Assembly: GCA_022605955.1 (NCBI GenBank)
Contig: JAKCOZ010000640.1
Location: 39,898-103,897 of the forward strand
Origin: Rallus limicola
Taxonomy: Eukaryota; Chordata; Aves; Gruiformes; Rallidae
Length of the DNA stretch: 64,000 nt
Reading direction: 5' to 3'
A program made the position numbers and the translations under genes. Of the stretch, positions 52,273 to 63,162 are shown one piece after another. Below the pieces are notes generated by a model. The model worked only from the letters and a program-made list of their open reading frames with translations. It ran no database searches and was not told where the DNA came from. The first letter of the stretch is position 1. Each line of letters begins with the position of its first letter.

Positions 52273-55200
52273 TTGCCTGGAAAGAGGGAACATACCTGCT
52301 ACCTCCTACGGTGCTTTTCTCGGCCCTAGCAGACTGCAGTTCAAAACATGCTAAACGTCCAGCAATAACTCCCAAAGTAAAGAAGCTAGGACTGAAAGGC
52401 ATAGCTTGTCTGAAACCTCCTAACAGGACACACAAGCAGACCCTGTCACTTTGGCTCTCAGCCTTTTCCTTTGCCTGGAAAGAGGGAACATGCCTGGAAC
52501 CTCCTACGGTGCTTTTCTCGGCCCTAGCAGACTGCAGTTCAAAACATGCTAAACGTCCAGCAATAACTCCCAAAGTAAAGAAGCTAGGCATGAAAGGCAT
52601 AGCTTGTCTGAAACCTCCTAACAGGACACACAAGCAGACCCTGTCACTTTGGCTCTCAGCCTTTTCCTTTGCCTGGAAAGAGGGAACATGCCTGGAACCT
52701 CCTACGGTGCTTTTCTCGGCCCTAGCATACTGCAGTTCAAAACATGCTAAACGTCCAGCAATAACTCCCAAAGTAAAGAAGCTAGGCATGAAAGGCATAG
52801 CTTGTCTGAAACCTCCTAACAGGACACACAAGCAGACCCTGTCACTTTGGCTCTCAGCCTTTTCCTTTGCCTGGAAAGAGGGAACATGCCTGGAACCTCC
52901 TACGGTGCTTTTCTCGGCCCTAGCAGACTGCAGTTCAAAACATGCTAAACGTCCAGCAATAACTCCCAAAGTAAAGAAGCTAGGCATGAAAGGCATAGCT
53001 TGTCTGAAACCTCCTAACAGGACACACAAGCAGACCCTGTCACTTTGGCTCTCAGCCTTTTCCTTTGCCTGGAAAGAGGGAACATGCCTGGAACCTCCTA
53101 CGGTGCTTTTCTCAGCCCTAGCAGACTGCAGTTCAAAACATGCTAAACGTCCAGCAATAACTCCCAAAGTAAAGAAGCTAGGCATGAAAGGCATAGCTTG
53201 TCTGAAACCTCCTAACAGGACACACAAGCAGACCCTGTCACTTTGGCTCTCAGCCTTTTCCTTTGCCTGGAAAGAGGGAACATGCCTGGAACCTCCTACG
53301 GTGCTTTTCTCGGCCCTAGCAGACTGCAGTTCAAAACATGCTAAACGTCCAGCAATAACTCCCAAAGTAAAGAAGCTAGGCATGAAAGGCATAGCTTGTC
53401 TGAAACCTCCTAACAGGACACACAAGCAGACCCTGTCACTTTGGCTCTCAGCCTTTTCCTTTGCCTGGAAAGAGGGAACATGCCTGGAACCTCCTACGGT
53501 GCTTTTCTCGGCCCTAGCAGACTGCAGTTCAAAACATGCTAAACGTCCAGCAATAACTCCCAAAGTAAAGAAGCTAGGACTGAAAGGCATAGCTTGTCTG
53601 AAACCTCCTAACAGGACACACAAGCAGACCCTGTCACTTTGGCTCTCAGCCTTTTCCTTTGCCTGGAAAGAGGGAACATGCCTGGAACCTCCTACGGTGC
53701 TTTTCTCGGCCCTAGCAGACTGCAGTTCAAAACATGCTAAACGTCCAGCAATAACTCCCAAAGTAAAGAAGCTAGGCATGAAAGGCATAGCTTGTCTGAA
53801 ACCTCCTAACAGGACACACAAGCAGACCCTGTCACTTTGGCTCTCAGCCTTTTCCTTTGCCTGGAAAGAGGGAACATGCCTGGAACCTCCTACGGTGCTT
53901 TTCTCGGCCCTAGCAGACTGCAGTTCAAAACATGCTAAACGTCCAGCAATAACTCCCAAAGTAAAGAAGCTAGGCATGAAAGGCATAGCTTGTCTGAAAC
54001 CTCCTAACAGGACACACAAGCAGACCCTGTCACTTTGGCTCTCAGCCTTTTCCTTTGCCTGGAAAGAGGGAACATGCCTGGAACCTCCTACGGTGCTTTT
54101 CTCGGCCCTAGCAGACTGCAGTTCAAAACATGCTAAACGTCCAGCAATAACTCCCAAAGTAAAGAAGCTAGGACTGAAAGGCATAGCTTGTCTGAAACCT
54201 CCTAACAGGACACACAAGCAGACCCTGTCACTTTGGCTCTCAGCCTTTTCCTTTGCCTGGAAAGAGGGAACATGCCTGGAACCTCCTACGGTGCTTTTCT
54301 CGGCCCTAGCAGACTGCAGTTCAAAACATGCTAAACGTCCAGCAATAACTCCCAAAGTAAAGAAGCTAGGCATGAAAGGCATAGCTTGTCTGAAACCTCC
54401 TAACAGGACACACAAGCAGACCCTGTCACTTTGGCTCTCAGCCTTTTCCTTTGCCTGGAAAGAGGGAACATGCCTGGAACCTCCTACGGTGCTTTTCTCG
54501 GCCCTAGCAGACTGCAGTTCAAAACATGCTAAACGTCCAGCAATAACTCCCAAAGTAAAGAAGCTAGGCATGAAAGGCATAGCTTGTCTGAAACCTCCTA
54601 ACAGGACACACAAGCAGACCCTGTCACTTTGGCTCTCAGCCTTTTCCTTTGCCTGGAAAGAGGGAACATACCTGCTACCTCCTACGGTGCTTTTCTCGGC
54701 CCTAGCAGACTGCAGTTCAAAACATGCTAAACGTCCAGCAATAACTCCCAAAGTAAAGAAGCTAGGCATGAAAGGCATAGCTTGTCTGAAACCTCCTAAC
54801 AGGACACACAAGCAGACCCTGTCACTTTGGCTCTCAGCCTTTTCCTTTGCCTGGAAAGAGGGAACATGCCTGGAACCTCCTACGGTGCTTTTCTCGGCCC
54901 TAGCAGACTGCAGTTCAAAACATGCTAAACGTCCAGCAATAACTCCCAAAGTAAAGAAGCTAGGACTGAAAGGCATAGCTTGTCTGAAACCTCCTAACAG
55001 GACACACAAGCAGACCCTGTCACTTTGGCTCTCAGCCTTTTCCTTTGCCTGGAAAGAGGGAACATGCCTGGAACCTCCTACGGTGCTTTTCTCGGCCCTA
55101 GCAGACTGCAGTTCAAAACATGCTAAACGTCCAGCAATAACTCCCAAAGTAAAGAAGCTAGGCATGAAAGGCATAGCTTGTCTGAAACCTCCTAACAGGA

Positions 55201-56628
55201 CACACAAGCAGACCCTGTCACTTTGGCTCTCAGCCTTTTCCTTTGCCTGGAAAGAGGGAACATACCTGCTACCTCCTACAGTGCTTTTCTCGGCCCTAGC
55301 AGACTGCAGTTCAAAACATGCTAAACGTCCAGCAATAACTCCCAAAGGAAAGAAGCTAGGCATGAAAGGCATAGCTTGTCTGAAACCTCCTAACAGGACA
55401 CACAAGCAGACCCTGTCACTTTGGCTCTCAGCCTTTTCCTTTGCCTGGAAAGAGGGAACATGCCTGGAACCTCCTACGGTGCTTTTCTCGGCCCTAGCAG
55501 ACTGCAGTTCAAAACATGCTAAACGTCCAGCAATAACTCCCAAAGTAAAGAAGCTAGGCATGAAAGGCATAGCTTGTCTGAAACCTCCTAACAGGACACA
55601 CAAGCAGACCCTGTCACTTTGGCTCTCAGCCTTTTCCTTTGCCTGGAAAGAGGGAACATGCCTGGAACCTCCTACGGTGCTTTTCTCGGCCCTAGCAGAC
55701 TGCAGTTCAAAACATGCTAAACGTCCAGCAATAACTCCCAAAGTAAAGAAGCTAGGACTGAAAGGCATAGCTTGTCTGAAACCTCCTAACAGGACACACA
55801 AGCAGACCCTGTCACTTTGGCTCTCAGCCTTTTCCTTTGCCTGGAAAGAGGGAACATGCCTGGAACCTCCTACGGTGCTTTTCTCGGCCCTAGCAGACTG
55901 CAGTTCAAAACATGCTAAACGTCCAGCAATAACTCCCAAAGTAAAGAAGCTAGGCATGAAAGGCATAGCTTGTCTGAAACCTCCTAACAGGACACACAAG
56001 CAGACCCTGTCACTTTGGCTCTCAGCCTTTTCCTTTGCCTGGAAAGAGGGAACATGCCTGGAACCTCCTACGGTGCTTTTCTCGGCCCTAGCAGACTGCA
56101 GTTCAAAACATGCTAAACGTCCAGCAATAACTCCCAAAGTAAAGAAGCTAGGCATGAAAGGCATAGCTTGTCTGAAACCTCCTAACAGGACACACAAGCA
56201 GACCCTGTCACTTTGGCTCTCAGCCTTTTCCATTGCCTGGAAAGAGGGAACATACCTGCTACCTCCTACAGTGCTTTTCTCGGCCCTAGCAGACTGCAGT
56301 TCAAAACATGCTAAACGTCCAGCAATAACTCCCAAAGTAAAGAAGCTAGGACTGAAAGGCATAGCTTGTCTGAAACCTCCTAACAGGACACACAAGCAGA
56401 CCCTGTCACTTTGGCTCTCAGCCTTTTCCTTTGCCTGGAAAGAGGGAACATGCCTGGAACCTCCTACGGTGCTTTTCTCGGCCCTAGCAGACTGCAGTTC
56501 AAAACATGCTAAACGTCCAGCAATAACTCCCAAAGTAAAGAAGCTAGGCATGAAAGGCATAGCTTGTCTGAAACCTCCTAACAGGACACACAAGCAGACC
56601 CTGTCACTTTGGCTCTCAGCCTTTTCCT
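52273..56628. repeat. 22-monomer block, copy c (related to 45541-50886)
   Basis: Monomers 265-286. Y/cggtg at 52292, ctcagcc at 53114, Y/cggtg at 54668, caaaggaaag at 55348 and the T>A at 56232 repeat the order of the 27-monomer block with losses of two and then three monomers. The M/L series of monomers 265-275 (L M M M M M L M M L M) is identical to that of monomers 184-194, so this copy is closer to block a than block b is. A private G>T lies at 52728. Confidence 0.68.
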
Positions 56629-57222
56629 TTGCCTGGAAAGAGGGAACATGCCTGGAACCTCCTACGGTGCTTTTCTCGGCCCTAGCAGACTGCAGTTCAA
56701 AACATGCTAAACGTCCAGCAATAACTCCCAAAGTAAAGAAGCTAGGCATGAAAGGCATAGCTTGTCTGAAACCTCCTAACAGGACACACAAGCAGACCCT
56801 GTCACTTTGGCTCTCAGCCTTTTCCATTGCCTGGAAAGAGGGAACATACCTGCTACCTCCTACAGTGCTTTTCTCGGCCCTAGCAGACTGCAGTTCAAAA
56901 CATGCTAAACGTCCAGCAATAACTCCCAAAGTAAAGAAGCTAGGACTGAAAGGCATAGCTTGTCTGAAACCTCCTAACAGGACACACAAGCAGACCCTGT
57001 CACTTTGGCTCTCAGCCTTTTCCTTTGCCTGGAAAGAGGGAACATGCCTGGAACCTCCTACGGTGCTTTTCTCGGCCCTAGCAGACTGCAGTTCAAAACA
57101 TGCTAAACGTCCAGCAATAACTCCCAAAGTAAAGAAGCTAGGCATGAAAGGCATAGCTTGTCTGAAACCTCCTAACAGGACACACAAGCAGACCCTGTCA
57201 CTTTGGCTCTCAGCCTTTTCCT
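56035..57222. repeat. 3-mer tandem duplication (monomers 284-286 and 287-289)
   Basis: Two 594-bp copies, each A-M ending in T>A (56232, 56826), then Y-L, then A-M. The T>A variant also occurs once at 50490. The second copy extends past the end of the 22-monomer block. Confidence 0.7.
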
Positions 57223-58212
57223 TTGCCTGGAAAGAGGGAACATGCCTGGAACCTCCTACGGTGCTTTTCTCGGCCCTAGCAGACTGCAGTTCAAAACATG
57301 CTAAACGTCCAGCAATAACTCCCAAAGTAAAGAAGCTAGGCATGAAAGGCATAGCTTGTCTGAAACCTCCAAACAGGACACACAAGCAGACCCTGTCACT
57401 TTGGCTCTCAGCCTTTTCCTTTGCCTGGAAAGAGGGAACATGCCTGGAACCTCCTACGGTGCTTTTCTCGGCCCTAGCAGACTGCAGTTCAAAACATGCT
57501 AAACGTCCAGCAATAACTCCCAAAGTAAAGAAGCTAGGCATGAAAGGCATAGCTTGTCTGAAACCTCCTAACAGGACACACAAGCAGACCCTGTCACTTT
57601 GGCTCTCAGCCTTTTCCTTTGCCTGGAAAGAGGGAACATGCCTGGAACCTCCTACGGTGCTTTTCTCGGCCCTAGCAGACTGCAGTTCAAAACATGCTAA
57701 ACGTCCAGCAATAACTCCCAAAGTAAAGAAGCTAGGACTGAAAGGCATAGCTTGTCTGAAACCTCCTAACAGGACACACAAGCAGACCCTGTCACTTTGG
57801 CTCTCAGCCTTTTCCTTTGCCTGGAAAGAGGGAACATACCTGCTACCTCCTACAGTGCTTTTCTCGGCCCTAGCAGACTGCAGTTCAAAACATGCTAAAC
57901 GTCCAGCAATAACTCCCAAAGTAAAGAAGCTAGGCATGAAAGGCATAGCTTGTCTGAAACCTCCTAACAGGACACACAAGCAGACCCTGTCACTTTGGCT
58001 CTCAGCCTTTTCCTTTGCCTGGAAAGAGGGAACATGCCTGGAACCTCCTACGGTGCTTTTCTCGGCCCTAGCAGACTGCAGTTCAAAACATGCTAAACGT
58101 CCAGCAATAACTCCCAAAGTAAAGAAGCTAGGCCTGAAAGGCATAGCTTGTCTGAAACCTCCTAACAGGACACACAAGCAGACCCTGTCACTTTGGCTCT
58201 CAGCCTTTTCCT
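57223..58212. repeat. Monomers 290-294, lead-in to the terminal amplification
   Basis: Type A with cctccaaac (57371), two type A, one type Y (near 57836) and one A with the CC marker allele (near 58131). Similar monomers 305-308 precede the next copy of the 14-mer, with one monomer fewer. Confidence 0.55.
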
Positions 58213-60984
58213 TTGCCTGGAAAGAGGGAACATGCCTGGAACCTCCTACGGTGCTTTTCTCGGCCCTAGCAGACTGCTGTTCAAAACATGCTAAACGTCC
58301 AGCAATAACTCCCAAAGTAAAGAAGCTAGGCATGAAAGGCATAGCTTGTCTGAAACCTCCTAACAGGACACACAAGCAGACCCTGTCACTTTGGCTCTCA
58401 GCCTTTTCCTTTGCCTGGAAAGAAGGAACATACATGCTACCTCCTACGGTGCTTTCCTCGGTCCTAGCAGACTGCAGTTCAAAACATGCTAAACGTCCAG
58501 CAATAACTCCCAAAGTAAAGAAGCTAGGCATGAAAGGCATAGCTTGTCTGAAACCTCCAAACAGGACACACAAGCAGACCCTGTCACTTTGGCTCTCAGC
58601 CTTTTCCTTTGCCTGGAAAGAGGGAACATGCCTGGAACCTCCTACGGTGCTTTTCTCGGCCCTAGCAGACTGCAGTTCAAAACATGCTAAACGTCCAGCA
58701 ATAACTCCCAAAGTAAAGAAGCTAGGCATGAAAGGCATAGCTTGTCTGAAACCTCCAAACAGGACACACAAGCAGACCCTGTCACTTTGGCTCTCAGCCT
58801 TTTCCTTTGCCTGGAAAGAGGGAACATGCCTGGAACCTCCTACGGTGCTTTTCTCGGCCCTAGCAGACTGCAGTTCAAAACATGCTAAACGTCCAGCAAT
58901 AACTCCCAAAGTAAAGAAGCTAGGCATGAAAGGCATAGCTTGTCTGAAACCTCCTAACAGGACACACAAGCAGACCCTGTCACTTTGGCTCTCAGCCTTT
59001 TCCTTTGCCTGGAAAGAGGGAACATACCTGCTACCTCCTACAGTGCTTTTCTCGGCCCTAGCAGACTGAAGTTCAAAACATGCTAAACGTCCAGCAATAA
59101 CTCCCAAAGTAAAGAAGCTAGGCATGAAAGGCATAGCTTGTCTGAAACCTCCTAACAGGACACACAAGCAGACCCTGTCACTTTGGCTCTCAGCCTTTTC
59201 CTTTGCCTGGAAAGAGGGAACATGCCTGGAACCTCCTACGGTGCTTTTCTCGGCCCTAGCAGACTGCAGTTCAAAACATGCTAAACGTCCAGCAATAACT
59301 CCCAAAGTAAAGAAGCTAGGCATGAAAGGCATAGCTTGTCTGAAACCTCCTAACAGGACACACAAGCAGACCCTGTCACTTTGGCTCTCAGCCTTTTCCT
59401 TTGCCTGGAAAGAAGGAACATGCCTGGAACCTCCTACGGTGCTTTTCTCGGCCCTAGCAGACTGCAGTTCAAAACATGCTAAACGTCCAGCAATAACTCC
59501 CAAAGTAAAGAAGCTAGGACTGAAAGGCATAGCTTGTCTGAAACCTCCTAACAGGACACACAAGCAGACCCTGTCACTTTGGCTCTCAGCCTTTTCCTTT
59601 GCCTGGAAAGAGGGAACATGCCTGGAACCTCCTACGGTGCTTTTCTCGGCCCTAGCAGACTGCAGTTCAAAACATGCTAAACGTCCAGCAATAACTCCCA
59701 AAGTAAAGAAGCTAGGCATGAAAGGCATAGCTTGTCTGAAACCTCCTAACAGGACACACAAGCAGACCCTGTCACTTTGGCTCTCAGCCTTTTCCTTTGC
59801 CTGGAAAGAGGGAACATGCCTGGAACCTCCTACGGTGCTTTTCTCGGCCCTAGCAGACTGCAGTTCAAAACATGCTAAACGTCCAGCAATAACTCCCAAA
59901 GTAAAGAAGCTAGGACTGAAAGGCATAGCTTGTCTGAAACCTCCTAACAGGACACACAAGCAGACCCTGTCACTTTGGCTCTCAGCCTTTTCCTTTGCCT
60001 GGAAAGAGGGAACATGCCTGGAACCTCCTACGGTGCTTTTCTCGGCCCTAGCAGACTGCAGTTCAAAACATGCTAAACGTCCAGCAATAACTCCCAAAGT
60101 AAAGAAGCTAGGACTGAAAGGCATAGCTTGTCTGAAACCTCCTAACAGGACACACAAGCAGACCCTGTCACTTTGGCTCTCAGCCTTTTCCTTTGCCTGG
60201 AAAGAGGGAACATGCCTGGAACCTCCTACGGTGCTTTTCTCGGCCCTAGCAGACTGCAGTTCAAAACATGCTAAACGTCCAGCAATAACTCCCAAAGTAA
60301 AGAAGCTAGGCATGAAAGGCATAGCTTGTCTGAAACCTCCAAACAGGACACACAAGCAGACCCTGTCACTTTGGCTCTCAGCCTTTTCCTTTGCCTGGAA
60401 AGAGGGAACATGCCTGGAACCTCCTACGGTGCTTTTCTCGGCCCTAGCAGACTGCAGTTCAAAACATGCTAAACGTCCAGCAATAACTCCCAAAGTAAAG
60501 AAGCTAGGACTGAAAGGCATAGCTTGTCTGAAACCTCCTAACAGGACACACAAGCAGACCCTGTCACTTTGGCTCTCAGCCTTTTCCTTTGCCTGGAAAG
60601 AGGGAACATACCTGCTACCTCCTACAGTGCTTTTCTCGGCCCTAGCAGACTGCAGTTCAAAACATGCTAAACGTCCAGCAATAACTCCCAAAGTAAAGAA
60701 GCTAGGCATGAAAGGCATAGCTTGTCTGAAACCTCCTAACAGGACACACAAGCAGACCCTGTCACTTTGGCTCTCAGCCTTTTCCTTTGCCTGGAAAGAG
60801 GGAACATGCCTGGAACCTCCTACGGTGCTTTTCTCGGCCCTAGCAGACTGCAGTTCAAAACATGCTAAACGTCCAGCAATAACTCCCAAAGTAAAGAAGC
60901 TAGGCATGAAAGGCATAGCTTGTCTGAAACCTCCTAACAGGACACACAAGCAGACCCTGTCACTTTGGCTCTCAGCCTTTTCCT
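58213..60984. repeat. Terminal 14-mer, copy 1 (2,772 bp)
   Basis: Monomers 295-308 start with gactgctgttc (58278), then the C' monomer 296, cctccaaac at 58559 and 58757, and a Y monomer with gactgaagttc (59069). All four markers recur 2,772 bp later (61050, 61196, 61331/61529, 61841). Confidence 0.8.
58411..59400. repeat. 5-mer C'-A-A-Y-A, copy 1
   Basis: Monomers 296-300: C' with cctccaaac, A with cctccaaac, A, Y with gactgaagttc, A; all M alleles. C' has the type C patch except that cctacggtg replaces cctaaagtg. Confidence 0.8.
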
Positions 60985-61182
60985 TTGCCTGGAAAGAGGG
61001 AACATGCCTGGAACCTCCTACGGTGCTTTTCTCGGCCCTAGCAGACTGCTGTTCAAAACATGCTAAACGTCCAGCAATAACTCCCAAAGTAAAGAAGCTA
61101 GGCATGAAAGGCATAGCTTGTCTGAAACCTCCTAACAGGACACACAAGCAGACCCTGTCACTTTGGCTCTCAGCCTTTTCCT
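59401..61182. repeat. Nine monomers between 5-mer copies 1 and 2
   Basis: Monomers 301-309. Monomer 301 is type A carrying only the gaagg change of type C (59414). Monomer 305 has cctccaaac (60341), 307 is type Y and 309 has gactgctgttc (61050). The first four (alleles L M L L) reappear after 5-mer copy 3. Confidence 0.7.
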
Positions 61183-62172
61183 TTGCCTGGAAAGAAGGAA
61201 CATACATGCTACCTCCTACGGTGCTTTCCTCGGTCCTAGCAGACTGCAGTTCAAAACATGCTAAACGTCCAGCAATAACTCCCAAAGTAAAGAAGCTAGG
61301 CATGAAAGGCATAGCTTGTCTGAAACCTCCAAACAGGACACACAAGCAGACCCTGTCACTTTGGCTCTCAGCCTTTTCCTTTGCCTGGAAAGAGGGAACA
61401 TGCCTGGAACCTCCTACGGTGCTTTTCTCGGCCCTAGCAGACTGCAGTTCAAAACATGCTAAACGTCCAGCAATAACTCCCAAAGTAAAGAAGCTAGGCA
61501 TGAAAGGCATAGCTTGTCTGAAACCTCCAAACAGGACACACAAGCAGACCCTGTCACTTTGGCTCTCAGCCTTTTCCTTTGCCTGGAAAGAGGGAACATG
61601 CCTGGAACCTCCTACGGTGCTTTTCTCGGCCCTAGCAGACTGCAGTTCAAAACATGCTAAACGTCCAGCAATAACTCCCAAAGTAAAGAAGCTAGGCATG
61701 AAAGGCATAGCTTGTCTGAAACCTCCTAACAGGACACACAAGCAGACCCTGTCACTTTGGCTCTCAGCCTTTTCCTTTGCCTGGAAAGAGGGAACATACC
61801 TGCTACCTCCTACAGTGCTTTTCTCGGCCCTAGCAGACTGAAGTTCAAAACATGCTAAACGTCCAGCAATAACTCCCAAAGTAAAGAAGCTAGGCATGAA
61901 AGGCATAGCTTGTCTGAAACCTCCTAACAGGACACACAAGCAGACCCTGTCACTTTGGCTCTCAGCCTTTTCCTTTGCCTGGAAAGAGGGAACATGCCTG
62001 GAACCTCCTACGGTGCTTTTCTCGGCCCTAGCAGACTGCAGTTCAAAACATGCTAAACGTCCAGCAATAACTCCCAAAGTAAAGAAGCTAGGCATGAAAG
62101 GCATAGCTTGTCTGAAACCTCCTAACAGGACACACAAGCAGACCCTGTCACTTTGGCTCTCAGCCTTTTCCT
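61183..62172. repeat. 5-mer C'-A-A-Y-A, copy 2
   Basis: Monomers 310-314, with C' at 61196, cctccaaac at 61331 and 61529, and gactgaagttc at 61841. No difference from copy 1 was noticed. Confidence 0.8.
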
Positions 62173-63162
62173 TTGCCTGGAAAGAAGGAACATACATGCT
62201 ACCTCCTACGGTGCTTTCCTCGGTCCTAGCAGACTGCAGTTCAAAACATGCTAAACGTCCAGCAATAACTCCCAAAGTAAAGAAGCTAGGCATGAAAGGC
62301 ATAGCTTGTCTGAAACCTCCAAACAGGACACACAAGCAGACCCTGTCACTTTGGCTCTCAGCCTTTTCCTTTGCCTGGAAAGAGGGAACATGCCTGGAAC
62401 CTCCTACGGTGCTTTTCTCGGCCCTAGCAGACTGCAGTTCAAAACATGCTAAACGTCCAGCAATAACTCCCAAAGTAAAGAAGCTAGGCATGAAAGGCAT
62501 AGCTTGTCTGAAACCTCCAAACAGGACACACAAGCAGACCCTGTCACTTTGGCTCTCAGCCTTTTCCTTTGCCTGGAAAGAGGGAACATGCCTGGAACCT
62601 CCTACGGTGCTTTTCTCGGCCCTAGCAGACTGCAGTTCAAAACATGCTAAACGTCCAGCAATAACTCCCAAAGTAAAGAAGCTAGGCATGAAAGGCATAG
62701 CTTGTCTGAAACCTCCTAACAGGACACACAAGCAGACCCTGTCACTTTGGCTCTCAGCCTTTTCCTTTGCCTGGAAAGAGGGAACATACCTGCTACCTCC
62801 TACAGTGCTTTTCTCGGCCCTAGCAGACTGAAGTTCAAAACATGCTAAACGTCCAGCAATAACTCCCAAAGTAAAGAAGCTAGGCATGAAAGGCATAGCT
62901 TGTCTGAAACCTCCTAACAGGACACACAAGCAGACCCTGTCACTTTGGCTCTCAGCCTTTTCCTTTGCCTGGAAAGAGGGAACATGCCTGGAACCTCCTA
63001 CGGTGCTTTTCTCGGCCCTAGCAGACTGCAGTTCAAAACATGCTAAACGTCCAGCAATAACTCCCAAAGTAAAGAAGCTAGGCATGAAAGGCATAGCTTG
63101 TCTGAAACCTCCTAACAGGACACACAAGCAGACCCTGTCACTTTGGCTCTCAGCCTTTTCCT
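62173..63162. repeat. 5-mer C'-A-A-Y-A, copy 3
   Basis: Monomers 315-319 abut copy 2 directly (990-bp tandem duplication): C' at 62186, cctccaaac at 62321 and 62519, gactgaagttc at 62831. No difference from copy 2 was noticed, so this is the youngest duplication visible in the window. Confidence 0.82.

Noticed and set aside
39..59069. Single + strand open frame of 19,676 codons made of 66-residue repeats
   Set aside because: The frame is open only because the monomer is 66 codons long and stop-free in this phase. There is no unique N- or C-terminal sequence, the ATG is a generic one, distinct changes are mostly non-silent, and a stop has been duplicated onward at the right end. Not annotated as a gene.
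59124..62831. Further + strand open frames after the stops at 59069 and 61841
   Set aside because: They are continuations of the same repeat frame, starting at an ATG present only in M-allele monomers (offset 120).
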